Assembly: GCA_963920635.1 (NCBI GenBank)
Contig: OY987298.1
Span: 82,407,454-82,471,453 of the forward strand
Direction: 5' to 3'
Origin: Pseudeuparius sepicola
Lineage: Eukaryota; Arthropoda; Insecta; Coleoptera; Anthribidae
Length of the DNA stretch: 64,000 nucleotides
Positions 36,973 through 49,470 of the stretch are shown piece by piece. Position numbers and translations under genes: made by a program. The notes below the pieces were generated by a model, which did not search any database, was not told the DNA's origin, and worked only from the letters and a program-made list of their open reading frames with translations. Every line of letters starts with the position of its first letter. Positions within the stretch are counted from its first letter, which is position 1.

Positions 36973-37127
36973 CGGAAAGTGCCACTTTTCCGCTTGCGAT
37001 TGCAGTTGGCTGAACGACGCATAGCGGAGTTCAGCCAAGCAATCGAGTGTGGAAAAGACACTTTCGGCAAGAGTTTTTTCTACAAGCGTGCGGAAAAGTA
37101 TACTTTTCCGCACGCTTGTAGAAAAAA
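36973..37127. repeat. Hairpin cluster including a perfect 54-bp palindrome
   Basis: 37074-37127 is a perfect palindrome without spacer (27-bp arms, centre GGAAAAGTATACTTTTCC). Just before it, TTGGCTGAAC (37006-37015) pairs with GTTCAGCCAA (37029-37038), extended outward by CGATTGC/GCAATCG. AGTGCGGAAAGTGCCACTTTTCCGC-type blocks begin the cluster. The same cluster follows each coiled-coil exon (palindromes also at 40920-40973 and 44766-44819). On RNA it would form very stable hairpins downstream of the stop codon. Confidence 0.9.
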
Positions 37128-40100
37128 TACGTTTTATTTTTGTTTAAGTTCCTAATAAGGGAGTCTAGTAGCATCTTAGTTGGATTTCGTTTTTAAATAG
37201 TCCAAATTTTCAAAGTTCAAAAAGTCAAAGCTACTTTAATTTTATTTAACCACAATAGAGCAAGCTTCGACAAAAAATTAACCTCAAGGCCCCAAGTTGG
37301 GTCACGCCAAAAATGTATAACCAAAATGGTTATGTTTGGGCGCCAGAAGCTTGAACTATTTAGTGGTTAAATAAAAAGCACATTTTTCTAATTACAATAT
37401 ATTCACAATTTGGAATTGTACATTTAGTGGTTCACACAAAGTACAGTAGGTCAACTGAGTAGTTAAACTTGATACTTACAATTTATCATTTGTTAAAAAA
37501 ACTTGGAAAAGGTTAAAGGTTACAATATAACATTGGAGATGTTCGTGAGCTTAAAAGCAAAACACAAGTAGCACGAAAGGTTCACGTGAGCATTTAAAGT
37601 CTTGTTTACGAGCACTTCGAAAATTTGGACGACAGTTCTACAGACTACCTTAAAGCCTTCTCAGATTAAAGCTACGTAGAGGCCACCTTCGCTCCAAACT
37701 CCTTGTTCGTGGATTAGGACCTCGGCTAGGCCTCGAGACTCGAGCGGGTCGTGGGATGTCCGAGCTGGTGCCGGAAGGTGTGCTCCCTACTCTAAGCCGG
37801 TTGTAACGTTGGTGTGCTGGTACTCAGTCCGTCCCTGTCTTGGTTACGTGCTTCGCTCACGTACCGGAGTGCATGTAACAGAAAACACAACAAACAGTCT
37901 CCGAAAACCAGCAGTCGATGTTTCGACGCTTTTACAATTACTAGTTAAATTTATTACGTAAAAAGGGGTTAAAAAAAAATTGAATCTGTACAGATTTTGC
38001 AATTACATGTGGCAAACCTTAATTAACAACCCCAAGATAAATTAAAGCATGTAACCTTGAATTATAGAACCCTGAAATTGGCTGTGAAATAGATTAAAAA
38101 TGACTATAAAAAACGATCAATTATCTCGACTACACTCGACTCATAAATTTACTATACAATATTTACAAAATAAAAGGTAACATTAATAAAATACAAAAGT
38201 TCGTTTGGCGACTTCCCCAGTCGATATCAAAACACCAGACGAAAAATATTACAGCTACAAAAGCTAGATAACCAAAAAAAGGAACCGATGTAAAGTTTAC
38301 GTGCCTTGGTCAACTTAAGGGTTCGTTTTCCTAAATCTGTGCTAATAAACAAAATTTACGACCAAAATATGTGGCCACAGCTCACTGCGTGCAGCCCACA
38401 GAGAAAAGGGGGAACAGGCCTAGGTGAGAGTAGCTCAGGAGTTATCAAAATGACGTTATTAATAAAAGTTATTAAAAATTGAGCATATACTCACCCAGAC
38501 TGTGTTCCCAGGGGTCCTCTCTGTAGTTGCACCTGCAGCGGGTCGCTGTTGAAACGTTGAAACTCGATAAATGTGTGAAAATCGTGCACTTCCACAGCCT
38601 AATGCCACGTGCTCGCAAACACATGTAAAAAAACAGAAAACCTCAATTAGCACAGCGAAGATAAAGGCACACGCTACACAAAACCACTTAAGTCGACCAA
38701 ATTAGGCCTGAACAGAGACTTTCACAAGGAAATTTCCATACAGAAAATTCAAGGCCGGATTTCACCCACGCGACTCTTTACCACGAATGTTCGAAAGGGA
38801 AGTCGGGCGATTCTTGTCGCCGCTTCTTTTTATAACCTCGCCTGCCAAAATGATGACGATTTCCGTTTCCAGAACGAATTGGAAGGTTTGGGGAGTCAAA
38901 TCCATAAAAAAAAAACAATCGGAAGTCGCCATTTAGGACGACGATGGCAGGCCAGGGTGTCAACTGTCAATTCTGTGAATTCTGTCAAACTTTCATCACT
39001 GATATTAGACTAGTAGAAACGTCGGAAACAAAGAGTGACGTTAGTACACGGAACAACCGTGGCGAGCGAGTCAATCGTAAACTGAATAAAGTGAATATTA
39101 TCTCTATAATTAAAGTCAGAGAGTGATTACAACAATGTAACTGTTCTAGTAATACATACCTTCAATCGATGAATAAAATTTAAACATTTTTGCAACCGCA
39201 CATACCCTTTAATAAACAATTTGTTTGGTAACAACAAGGTAGGCAACTTATTAGGCATCCGCTTGTATAGGTGGTTGCAGATAGCAGGGCAACATTTTTT
39301 AAAATCGGTAAGTGTATACGGGGGGTGACGAATTAATATGAATTAAATAATGCATTTAAACGCTGTAACGGAAATTAGATAAAATTTTCGTTACAATTTT
39401 GAACTTCATTATAAAACAGATGGCAGCCTGACTAAAATCATATCAAAACGCATATTTTTCGAATAAATGAAAAAAAAATTTTTCCACATGAAGAACCCAG
39501 GATGACTCTCTGATTCATACCTTATTATTGTGAGAATATACGCAACATAATGCCCTTTGAAAGGCATATTGAGTAAAATCACATCCAAACATCTGCCACT
39601 ATCTCCCGGTCTATTAGATGGAGCACATTTATTAAAACATCCTGTACTATAAAGGCAACATAACAAACAATATAAAATAATAATGTTGCATCAATATTAC
39701 AGGAGTATATGCCTTCAATATTTCAAAGTATATAACCTGCAATAAAATTTATTATATAGTATCAACGTTATACTGTTACATGTATGAAATGTCACATTGT
39801 AATATTTCTACATGTAACGTCAATGTTGCATGTTACATTCAACCTAACAGTGTTACATTAATGCAAAACAGATAATCTATAACATAGCTGTAACATATAT
39901 ATTATTGGAACTAGTTAAGTAATGTAACAGTATAAAATTGCTATATAACTGTTTTGTTACTGTAATGATTCAATGTTTAGTGGGTAGTTTATATAAAATT
40001 TATTACCTAACTAGTTACGTAAAGTTCATTACGTCAGTTCACTACAGTCAGTAGGTATATCAGAATATCAATACAAACAATTTCTTTTTTTATCAATATT

Positions 40101-43100
40101 GAATATCGATTCTTGAAAATTGTTCGATATTATCGAAATTACTGCCCGGATGGTTATTTTTCTTTAAAATTCAATATTGCCCGGCCCTAGTCAGTATTGC
40201 TATTTAAATTAAACTTTTGTCATCTTTAATTTCAATATTTCTTCAAAATTAGGAAATATTATTTTGCATAACTCGCTTGAAGTTGCGTAAACCTGCTTCG
40301 TTTATATCTCAAATATACCACTCGTTACGTAAAATCACATTTTTCCTAACTGCTTACGTAAATAGCTAGTTCATAAACTTTTAACTGTTTATAGTACCTA
40401 TATTAAGAAAACATTGAAACAAAACTAGAGCAATGTCACCATGTTTGCATATTTCCCCAAAAAAGTTTTGTTATCTCCAAAAAAGGCGTGTTATCCTGCA
40501 TCTTTTAGACTTAATTCTTATATTTTTCAGATCCAACAAGAAAAAGAGCTACGATGGGGCTTAAGCAAACAACGTTGAATTATTTACTTAAAAAAAATGA
40601 AAGAGCCCATGAAATCCTTATCAGAGAGTTGGAGATACAAGAAAAGAAATTCGAATTAGATAATTGGGAAAGGAAAAAAAGGGTAGAAATTGAGGAGAAA
40701 AAAATAAGTGTCGAACTAGAAATGTTCAAAAACCAACAAAAATTAATGGAAGCTTTAATTAAAAAAATCGAGTCATAGAATGGTGTCACTTGTTATATAG
40801 TATATTTGCTAACAAGTGCGGAAAGTGCCACTTTTCCGCTTGCGATTGCAGTTGGCTGAACGACGCATAGCGGAGTTCAGCCAAGCAATCGAGTGTGGAA
40901 AAGACACTTTCGGCAAGAGTTTTTTCTACAAGCGTGCGGAAAAGTATACTTTTCCGCACGCTTGTAGAAAAAATACGTTTTATTTTTGTTTAAGTTCCTA
41001 ATAAGGGAGTCTAGTAGCATCTTAGTTGGATTTCGTTTTTAAATAGTCCAAATTTTCAAAGTTCAAAAAGTCAAAGCTACTTTAATTTTATTTAACCACA
41101 ATAGAGCAAGCTTCGACAAAAAATTAACCTCAAGGCCCCAAGTTGGGTCACGCCAAAAATGTATAACCAAAATGGTTATGTTTGGGCGCCAGAAGCTTGA
41201 ACTATTTAGTGGTTAAATAAAAAGCACATTTTTCTAATTACAATATATTCACAATTTGGAATTGTACATTTAGTGGTTCACACAAAGTACAGTAGGTCAA
41301 CTGAGTAGTTAAACTTGATACTTACAATTTATCATTTGTTAAAAAAACTTGGAAAAGGTTAAAGGTTACAATATAACATTGGAGATGTTCGTGAGCTTAA
41401 AAGCAAAACACAAGTAGCACGAAAGGTTCACGTGAGCATTTAAAGTCTTGTTTACGAGCACTTCGAAAATTTGGACGACAGTTCTACAGACTACCTTAAA
41501 GCCTTCTCAGATTAAAGCTACGTAGAGGCCACCTTCGCTCCAAACTCCTTGTTCGTGGATTAGGACCTCGGCTAGGCCTCGAGACTCGAGCGGGTCGTGG
41601 GATGTCCGAGCTGGTGCCGGAAGGTGTGCTCCCTACTCTAAGCCGGTTGTAACGTTGGTGTGCTGGTACTCAGTCCGTCCCTGTCTCGGTTACGTGCTTC
41701 GCTCACGTACCGGAGTGCATGTAACAGAAAACACAACAAACAGTCTCCGAAAACCAGCAGTCGATGTTTCGACGCTTTTACAATTACTAGTTAAATTTAT
41801 TACGTAAAAAGGGGTTAAAAAAAAATTGAATCTGTACAGATTTTGCAATTACATGTGGCAAACCTTAATTAACAACCCCAAGATAAATTAAAGCATGTAA
41901 CCTTGAATTATAGAACCCTGAAATTGGCTGTGAAATAGATTAAAAATGACTATAAAAAACGATCAATTATCTCGACTACACTCGACTCATAAATTTACTA
42001 TACAATATTTACAAAATAAAAGGTAACATTAATAAAATACAAAAGTTCGTTTGGCGACTTCCCCAGTCGATATCAAAACACCAGACGAAAAATATTACAG
42101 CTACAAAAGCTAGATAACCAAAAAAAGGAACCGATGTAAAGTTTACGTGCCTTGGTCAACTTAAGGGTTCGTTTTCCTAAATCTGTGCTAATAAACAAAA
42201 TTTACGACCAAAATATGTGGCCACAGCTCACTGCGTGCAGCCCACAGAGAAAAGGGGGAACAGGCCTAGGTGAGAGTAGCTCAGGAGTTATCAAAATGAC
42301 GTTATTAATAAAAGTTATTAAAAATTGAGCATATACTCACCCAGACTGTGTTCCCAGGGGTCCTCTCTGTAGTTGCACCTGCAGCGGGTCGCTGTTGAAA
42401 CGTTGAAACTCGATAAATGTGTGAAAATCGTGCACTTCCACAGCCTAATGCCACGTGCTCGCAAACACATGTAAAAAAACAGAAAACCTCAATTAGCACA
42501 GCGAAGATAAAGGCACACGCTACACAAAACCACTTAAGTCGACCAAATTAGGCCTGAACAGAGACTTTCACAAGGAAATTTCCATACAGAAAATTCAAGG
42601 CCGGATTTCACCCACGCGACTCTTTACCACGAATGTTCGAAAGGGAAGTCGGGCGATTCTTGTCGCCGCTTCTTTTTATAACCTCGCCTGCCAAAATGAT
42701 GACGATTTCCGTTTCCAGAACGAATTGGAAGGTTTGGGGAGTCAAATCCATAAAAAAAAAACAATCGGAAGTCGCCATTTAGGACGACGATGGCAGGCCA
42801 GGGTGTCAACTGTCAATTCTGTGAATTCTGTCAAACTTTCATCACTGATATTAGACTAGTAGAAACGTCGGAAACAAAGAGTGACGTTAGTACACGGAAC
42901 AACCGTGGCGAGCGAGTCAATCGTAAACTGAATAAAGTGAATATTATCTCTATAATTAAAGTCAGAGAGTGATTACAACAATGTAACTGTTCTAGTAATA
43001 CATACCTTCAATCGATGAATAAAATTTAAACATTTTTGCAACCGCACATACCCTTTAATAAACAATTTGTTTGGTAACAACAAGGTAGGCAACTTATTAG

Positions 43101-44886
43101 GCATCCGCTTGTATAGGTGGTTGCAGATAGCAGGGCAACATTTTTTAAAATCGGTAAGTGTATACGGGGGGTGACGAATTAATATGAATTAAATAATGCA
43201 TTTAAACGCTGTAACGGAAATTAGATAAAATTTTCGTTACAATTTTGAACTTCATTATAAAACAGATGGAAGCCTGACTAAAATCATATCAAAACGCATA
43301 TTTTTCGAATAAATGAAAAAAAAATTTTTCCACATGAAGAACCCAGGACGACTCTCTGATTCATACCTTATTATTGTGAGAATATACGCAACATAATGCC
43401 CTTTGAAAGGCATATTGAGTAAAATCACATCCAAACATCTGCCACTATCTCCCGGTCTATTAGATGGAGCACATTTATTAAAACATCCTGTACTATAAAG
43501 GCAACATAACAAACAATATAAAATAATAATGTTGCATCAATATTACAGGAGTATATGCCTTCAATATTTCAAAGTATATAACCTGCAATAAAATTTATTA
43601 TATAGTATCAACGTTATACTGTTACATGTATGAAATGTCACATTGTAATATTTCTACATGTAACGTCAATGTTGCATGTTACATTCAACCTAACAGTGTT
43701 ACATTAATGCAAAACAGATAATCTATAACATAGCTGTAACATATATATTATTGGAACTAGTTAAGTAATGTAACAGTATAAAATTGCTATATAACTGTTT
43801 TGTTACTGTAATGATTCAATGTTTAGTGGGTAGTTTATATAAAATTTATTACCTAACTAGTTACGTAAAGTTCATTACGTCAGTTCACTACAGTCAGTAG
43901 GTATATCAGAATATCAATACAAACAATTTCTTTTTTTATCAATATTGAATATCGATTCTTGAAAATTGTTCGATATTATCGAAATTACTGCCCGGATGGT
44001 TATTTTTCTTTAAAATTCAATATTGCCCGGCCCTAGTCAGTATTGCTATTTAAATTAAACTTTTGTCATCTTTAATTTCAATATTTCTTCAAAATTAGGA
44101 AATATTATTTTGCATAACTCGCTTGAAGTTGCGTAAACCTGCTTCGTTTATATCTCAAATATACCACTCGTTACGTAAAATCACATTTTTCCTAACTGCT
44201 TACGTAAATAGCTAGTTCATAAACTTTTAACTGTTTATAGTACCTATATTAAGAAAACATTGAAACAAAACTAGAGCAATGTCACCATGTTTGCATATTT
44301 CCCCAAAAAAGTTTTGTTATCTCCAAAAAAGGCGTGTTATCCTGCATCTTTTAGACTTAATTCTTATATTTTTCAGATCCAACAAGAAAAAGAGCTACGA
44401 TGGGGCTTAAGCAAACAACGTTGAATTATTTACTTAAAAAAAATGAAAGAGCCCATGAAATCCTTATCAGAGAGTTGGAGATACAAGAAAAGAAATTCGA
44501 ATTAGATAATTGGGAAAGGAAAAAAAGGGTAGAAATTGAGGAGAAAAAAATAAGTGTCGAACTAGAAATGTTCAAAAACCAACAAAAATTAATGGAAGCT
44601 TTAATTAAAAAAATCGAGTCATAGAATGGTGTCACTTGTTATATAGTATATTTGCTAACAAGTGCGGAAAGTGCCACTTTTCCGCTTGCGATTGCAGTTG
44701 GCTGAACGACGCATAGCGGAGTTCAGCCAAGCAATCGAGTGTGGAAAAGACACTTTCGGCAAGAGTTTTTTCTACAAGCGTGCGGAAAAGTATACTTTTC
44801 CGCACGCTTGTAGAAAAAATACGTTTTATTTTTGTTTAAGTTCCTAATAAGGGAGTCTAGTAGCATCTTAGTTGGATTTCGTTTTT

Positions 44887-46082
44887 TTGCAATTTTATTT
44901 CGATACTATATTCTTAATTTTGAAAAAAAAAACTACCTCCCAAATTAATGTTGAGGTTAATATTATAAAAGAAAGCCGATCTTTATTTGTATACAAGAGT
45001 CGGAGGCAAAATTTAGTATTAAAGAGGTAAGATTCCAGATTCTTTAAAGATTCTTGCAAAGCGGCAATGACATGGAAGGAAATCTAACATGAAGGTTACT
45101 AGACTTCCTTAAGGCAATAATAATATTCTTCCTACCTTACAAATTTAAGGGTGTACCTGTTGTTTTTAGTTATTTTTTAAACCAATAATGTACTGATGTT
45201 TTTGTGATTTAGCTGTCAAAGCTTTTGCGATTCATAAGAAAATATTTTTTCTTGAAATCGGCATTAAAATGTCCCAAAATCGTCATTAAAAGCACAGAAA
45301 TCGTACAATAATGTAGCCCATTATTGTACGATTTTTTCAATAAGTAGGCCTTGGCGAGATGTAAACATCAAACGTCAGACGCGGAGAAATCGCCCGTCAA
45401 AAGTGACCAAATATTCAAAATCCGGCCGATAAAGGCTCATTTAACTTTTCGTACACATTGCGAAATTGTTTCCTATAGAAGCGCAATCGTTCAGTATACA
45501 TATTTTAGTAAATTTGAAAATCAATAGATTTGTTGTGTAGGCTGCACAAGAAGCAGCAGTTTGGTTTTTCTGTCAGAAGGTGCCGTACATCATTATACTT
45601 GTCCTAGGTAGAGCGATCGTCAAAGTCAAGCAACGCCGCGCGTAGTCGGTTCGTGGACGGGTGATCCCTTATTATTTTCTTGCCTAATAAAACTTTTTTC
45701 TTCCGATTTCAAAAAAATATATAATATGTACCTTGGCACAGAAGTTCTTTTTATGACTCATGTGGTTTATTTGCCTCGGCCAGAGGGCTCAGCAACTAAA
45801 CTCCACATGAGTCATAAAAAGTTGAACTTCAGTGCCTTGGTACATAAATAACTATTATTTTTTGTTGTACATCTTATATGTACTTTTTGATAAATACAAT
45901 ATGTATTTTTTGTTTTGTACTATTGCATAGTTTTAAAATATATTTTTTATTAAACATTAAAGGGATATAATAAATAAAACAGCATTATTATTTTATTAAT
46001 AAACTTATTTCTATTTATTCTTATTGATCATCTCAGGATCAGGTGTATGTAAATATTATGAACCATAGACAAGAGATTTATA
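44887..46082. other. Intergenic with two clean hairpins
   Basis: No gene recognised. A ~16-bp perfect inverted repeat (AATCGTACAATAATG / CATTATTGTACGATT) with a tiny loop lies near 45299-45334. A larger hairpin at 45726-45845 is listed separately. Otherwise AT-rich and featureless. Confidence 0.45.
45726..45845. repeat. 120-nt long hairpin
   Basis: Arms ATGTACCTTGGCACAGAAGT... and ...ACTTCAGTGCCTTGGTACAT pair almost fully over ~40 bases, including TTTTTATGACTCATGTGG / CCACATGAGTCATAAAAA. The loop of ~38 bases is richer in G and C. Size and shape resemble a microRNA precursor or a tiny palindromic transposon; nothing in the sequence decides between these. Confidence 0.6.
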
Positions 46083-46572
46083 CAGTGTCTGCCAGAAAGT
46101 TGGACACAAATGGAAATTTACTTTATTTGAAGTTTCTAAAAAAAATTTTGATAAAAGTTGGTGCTTGTACTTAAACTCAAAATCCACCCGTAAAAATTTT
46201 GAAATTTCTAATCGTATACAGGGAAGGTTGACAAATATGAGAATTCCTCGAGAGTAAAGTACCTTTATTTTTAGAACTACAGCAGAATGGCACTAAGAAA
46301 AGTTGTTTGGAATCCCAAGACAATGTCAAATATGAATTCACAGCCACCTACTCAAAAGAAGAAAAATCACTTTTGCAATTTTTATTCATCACGCTGTATA
46401 ATACATAATGTTAGATATATGTATTTTGAGGCACGTCTTCGAGCATGACAGTACGATACGGGTGGATTTTGAGTTTAAGCACAAGCACCAACTTTTATCA
46501 ACAATATTTTTTTTTTGAGAAACTTCAAATAAAGAAAATTCCCATTTGTGTCCAACTTTCTGGCAGACACTG
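46083..46572. mobile_element. Foldback element, internally deleted relative of 20607-21513
   Basis: Begins CAGTGTCTGCCAGAAAGTTG and ends with the inverse, flanked by TA (46081-46082, 46573-46574). The left arm matches the 20607 copy closely, but much of the centre and right arm is missing, leaving 490 bp. Non-coding. Confidence 0.8.
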
Positions 46573-46671
46573 TATACATATAGGGAAATATGAACATTCA
46601 TCTTGACATTGAAAGTAAATATCTGACTATCAAATAACATTAACACCTAAATATTCTTCTGCTATATAAAC

Positions 46672-47790
46672 ACGTGTGACAGTTTGTTAAGATTGTGCCT
46701 ACGTTGTACATTTTTCCTACATCCTGGAGTAAAGATTAAAATTTTGTCTGGGTTGTTACCGATTTCGTGTTGTGTATATGGCCTTAATAAAAGATGTCTT
46801 AATCCATAAGCCAAATCTCCATACAATACAAAATGCCTGTTCTCATTGGGGAATACTGTATGCCTCTCTAATTCCGCGTAAAGCCCAGATTATCTAAAGA
46901 TTCCTGCATCATGACGTCTACCTTCAAAAGCACCTTTTAGATTAATTACAATGCCGTCAGGACAAATAACCGATTGAAATTTTATACAATGTGTTTTTTT
47001 ATGTCCCGAGTAATAATTCTCTTGGTTTATTGATGGCCTACAAATGGCTCTTGCAGTCCCATCAATGAAGCCCCAGCAGTTATCAATTGGGCAACCCTTT
47101 TCTGCAATAGCCTACAATACAGAATTAAATTAATGTAGAAAAATATATTATAATGAAAAATGTCACTATTAATCTATTTTGTTATGCTTATACTTTGTTA
47201 TGCATATACCTACCTCATTTGAATAAAAACAAAATGGTCTTACTTGTGAATACTGGATCAATTTTTCAAAATTAAGGAATGGGACGTTTTCGATATTTTC
47301 AAGCAAGCCGCTTTTATTATCAGAGATTATACTTAGTACACAGTTGAATACACTTGAAATTGCAAATGACGACAAGCCAAATATAGGCTCCAAGTCAACT
47401 AATCTATTAGGGTATGCCAATCTTCGTAGTAAAATGCAGAGACCTTCCAGTCCTACAACAGGAAAAAAGTAAAGTTTATTTATGTATAATATGGTCAATA
47501 GCTTGTGTACAAATAAATACTTAGTAGTTTCACATACCAGAAACACAGATTCTATCGTCTGTTATAATTTCATTTGGTATTTCAAGAGCTCTGCAAAGTC
47601 TGGGTAAGTCATTTTTGTTAAAACGGAATGATTTTTTGCACTCGACATCCAATAATGCATCAAAATTGAATCGTCCATACAGAACACCCCTATTTCCTAT
47701 ATTGTTCCCATTATGAAGAATGTTTAGTATGACCACTTCCTCCATATCATCATCACTTTCATCGTCAAGGAATACCAACATTTCTTGCAT
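46672..47790 (-). pseudogene. PIF/Harbinger-type DDE nuclease gene, broken and truncated
   Basis: Three exons on the minus strand: 47790-47538, 47452-47244 and 47111 onward, all with GT..AG introns and consistent phase. Exon 1 ends with RVLYGRF-like and NDLPRLCRALEIP sequence. Exon 2 reads EGLCILLRRLAYPNRLVDLEPIFG. Exon 3 has GFIDGTARAICRP (first Asp), FEGRRHDAGIFR and LYGDLAYGLRHLLLRPY (second Asp), all hallmarks of DDE_Tnp_4 / Harbinger nucleases. A stop at 46890-46892 follows HDAGIFR, and after RPY the family C-terminus is replaced by unrelated sequence. It may be a transposase or a domesticated copy. A Myb/SANT-like partner, as encoded by Harbinger elements, lies convergent to it at 44377-44624. 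Confidence 0.75.
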
Positions 47791-49200
47791 ATTTCACTGG
47801 GGTAATTTGCAATAATAAAAATGTAGGTATTTTAAAAATTTGTCAAGTTTTATTAATGATTTCGAGAGGTTACGTTATGGGTACCACAAAATATAATAGG
47901 TTAGGAAAGGGGCACAAAAAGCAACAAAACATCTAAGTTAGGTTATGAATAACCTTCATGTCACCTTCAGGATCTTACGTTTTAAACCATGCTTTAACTG
48001 TACTTTTTACATTTTACGTATCCCATCTTTGCACGCTAACGTCAAGGTGTTACGGCTACGTAATGGATACGTATTGGACTTTGCTTTAACTCTCTATTGT
48101 AAAAACTTTCCGCGCCGCAAATATCAAGGTTATAGCCTCGCCAGCAGGTCCGGCAGGCTGGAATTCCTGGGGATCACGTCGCAGATCTAGTCTCCAATTT
48201 AGAATATAAAAAGGGCGTGAAACGGAGAGTCGGTAACCAGTCAGTAGTCAGTCGTCGACCAAGCAGTTGCCAGGGATACCTCTGCCCGAGGCAGCCGCCG
48301 CTGCGGCTAGCCAGCCGCAGGCCATCGCCCAGTTGCTGTAGAAATCCCCGATGGTCAAAACCAAGAAAGAAGTATTCTCCTAAGCACCTAAGTAAGTTTG
48401 GACTGGCCAAAGAGTAAGATATTTTTGTTTTGATTCCTTTGTGTTTGAATTGCCGTTATTTTGAATTTTTAAATTTTATTTAATTAGAAATAATTTCATA
48501 ACTTGTATTGGAAAATGGAAAGAAATTAGGAAACTATTCAGAGTAAAATTATTTTGTCTTTAAATTCAGAATTTTGTTTTTAATTGAACTATTTTATGCC
48601 AGAAATTTCGGGTAATTTTGAATTACATTCTTATACCAAGTTGAATTGGGTAATTAAGCAAAGTTATACAGAGTAATCAATTTTATTCTATTTGGGAATC
48701 TTTTGCAATTTTTGTACTTTTAATCTGAAGGTTTGTCATTTTATGCCATAGTTTATGTATTTGTGCCATTTTGATATAGGTATTGTTTTGTGTCCTATTT
48801 TAAATTCTATTGTTTAACAGTGTACCTTTGAAACGTTTGGATTGTGTTACATGAAAAGTGTTCATATTTCGGATATCTTGAGTGTAGCGTTGTGCGAAGT
48901 CAGAGATTTTTAAAATCATTTATTATTTCATTATTGCACAGGTTTTTGAACTTCCTCTTAAACTGTAGATTATTAACTGAATGTACTATTTCGTATTTAA
49001 TCTTAATACACATATCAAACTATCCATGTGTTTCCGTTATACACCCTTAGGCCCACACTAACAGTAAGTAACTTGTGGCTCACGGCTCACCCCGTACAAT
49101 ACCGCTCGCCAACTACCATTATACAAGGGCTGAGTACCACAACTCACTTTGCTTGTCAAATGATACAAATAATATTAAAAAGCTTAGTAAAATGTGTTGT
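47791..49200. other. Interval with an isolated GC-rich promoter-like block
   Basis: 47945-48187 is an 81-codon frame without a known domain. 48130-48400 is GC-richer and contains the promoter-like site below, then a possible splice donor CACCTAA-GTAAGT near 48390. It could be a solo LTR or the first exon of an unrecognised gene. 48420-49200 is AT-rich with no gene seen. Confidence 0.35.
48205..48246 (+). promoter_or_regulatory. Candidate core promoter: TATA box plus initiator
   Basis: TATAAAAAGG at 48205-48214 is followed 36-38 bases later by TCAGTAGTCAGTCG, matching the arthropod initiator TCAGT. Spacing is slightly long for TATA-directed starts. The block sits before a GC-rich transcribed-looking stretch and a possible donor site. 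LTR promoters of insect retroelements look similar. Confidence 0.4.
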
Positions 49201-49202
49201 TT

Positions 49203-49470
49203 TATTATAATCCGGATGAATTTTTACTGTATGCTGCTCAAACTGATCACCACCCTATTTTGCTCCGTGATGTTTTGATGTTGCAAAATAGGGTGGTGAT
49301 CAGTTTGAGCTAAATTCATTTCGATTATAACCACAAATATCGCCTTGAAAAGTGGGGTTTCAAAAGGAAATTTGAAAATTCATTTTCTCGGAAACTACGT
49401 CCGAGCACCACAAACTGAGGTCAGATTCGTGTTCAGGGACCTCGAAAATAGGGGGGAGCCAAACGAAACA
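49203..49470. repeat. Partial copy of the 51262 foldback element
   Basis: Contains the central hairpin (GCTCAAACTGATCACCACC ... GGTGGTGATCAGTTTGAGC) and the right arm (CATTTTCTCGGAAACTACGT ... GGACCTCGAAAATAGG), but no left arm. Frames here and at 51576 look alike only because the DNA is shared. Confidence 0.7.

Larger units (their letters stand above)
33349..44886. repeat. Three tandem copies of a 3,846-bp unit
   Basis: Units: 33349-37194, 37195-41040, 41041-44886. Each contains about 120 bp of gypsy leader with primer site, the whole LTR, about 1.65 kb of DNA flanking the original insertion, a coiled-coil exon, and a cluster of perfect hairpins. Units differ at only a handful of bases: C versus A near 35457, T near 37841, G near 43270, C near 43349. 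The unit junction (TTTCGTTTTTAAATAGTCC) joins sequences found separately at the two outer borders and shows little or no homology there. This implies a recent tandem duplication, or an assembly duplication. Confidence 0.9.

Noticed and set aside
33349..44886. CRISPR-like array interpretation of the tandem repeats
   Set aside because: Units are kilobase-sized and contiguous, with no short repeat/spacer alternation, and the DNA is eukaryotic.
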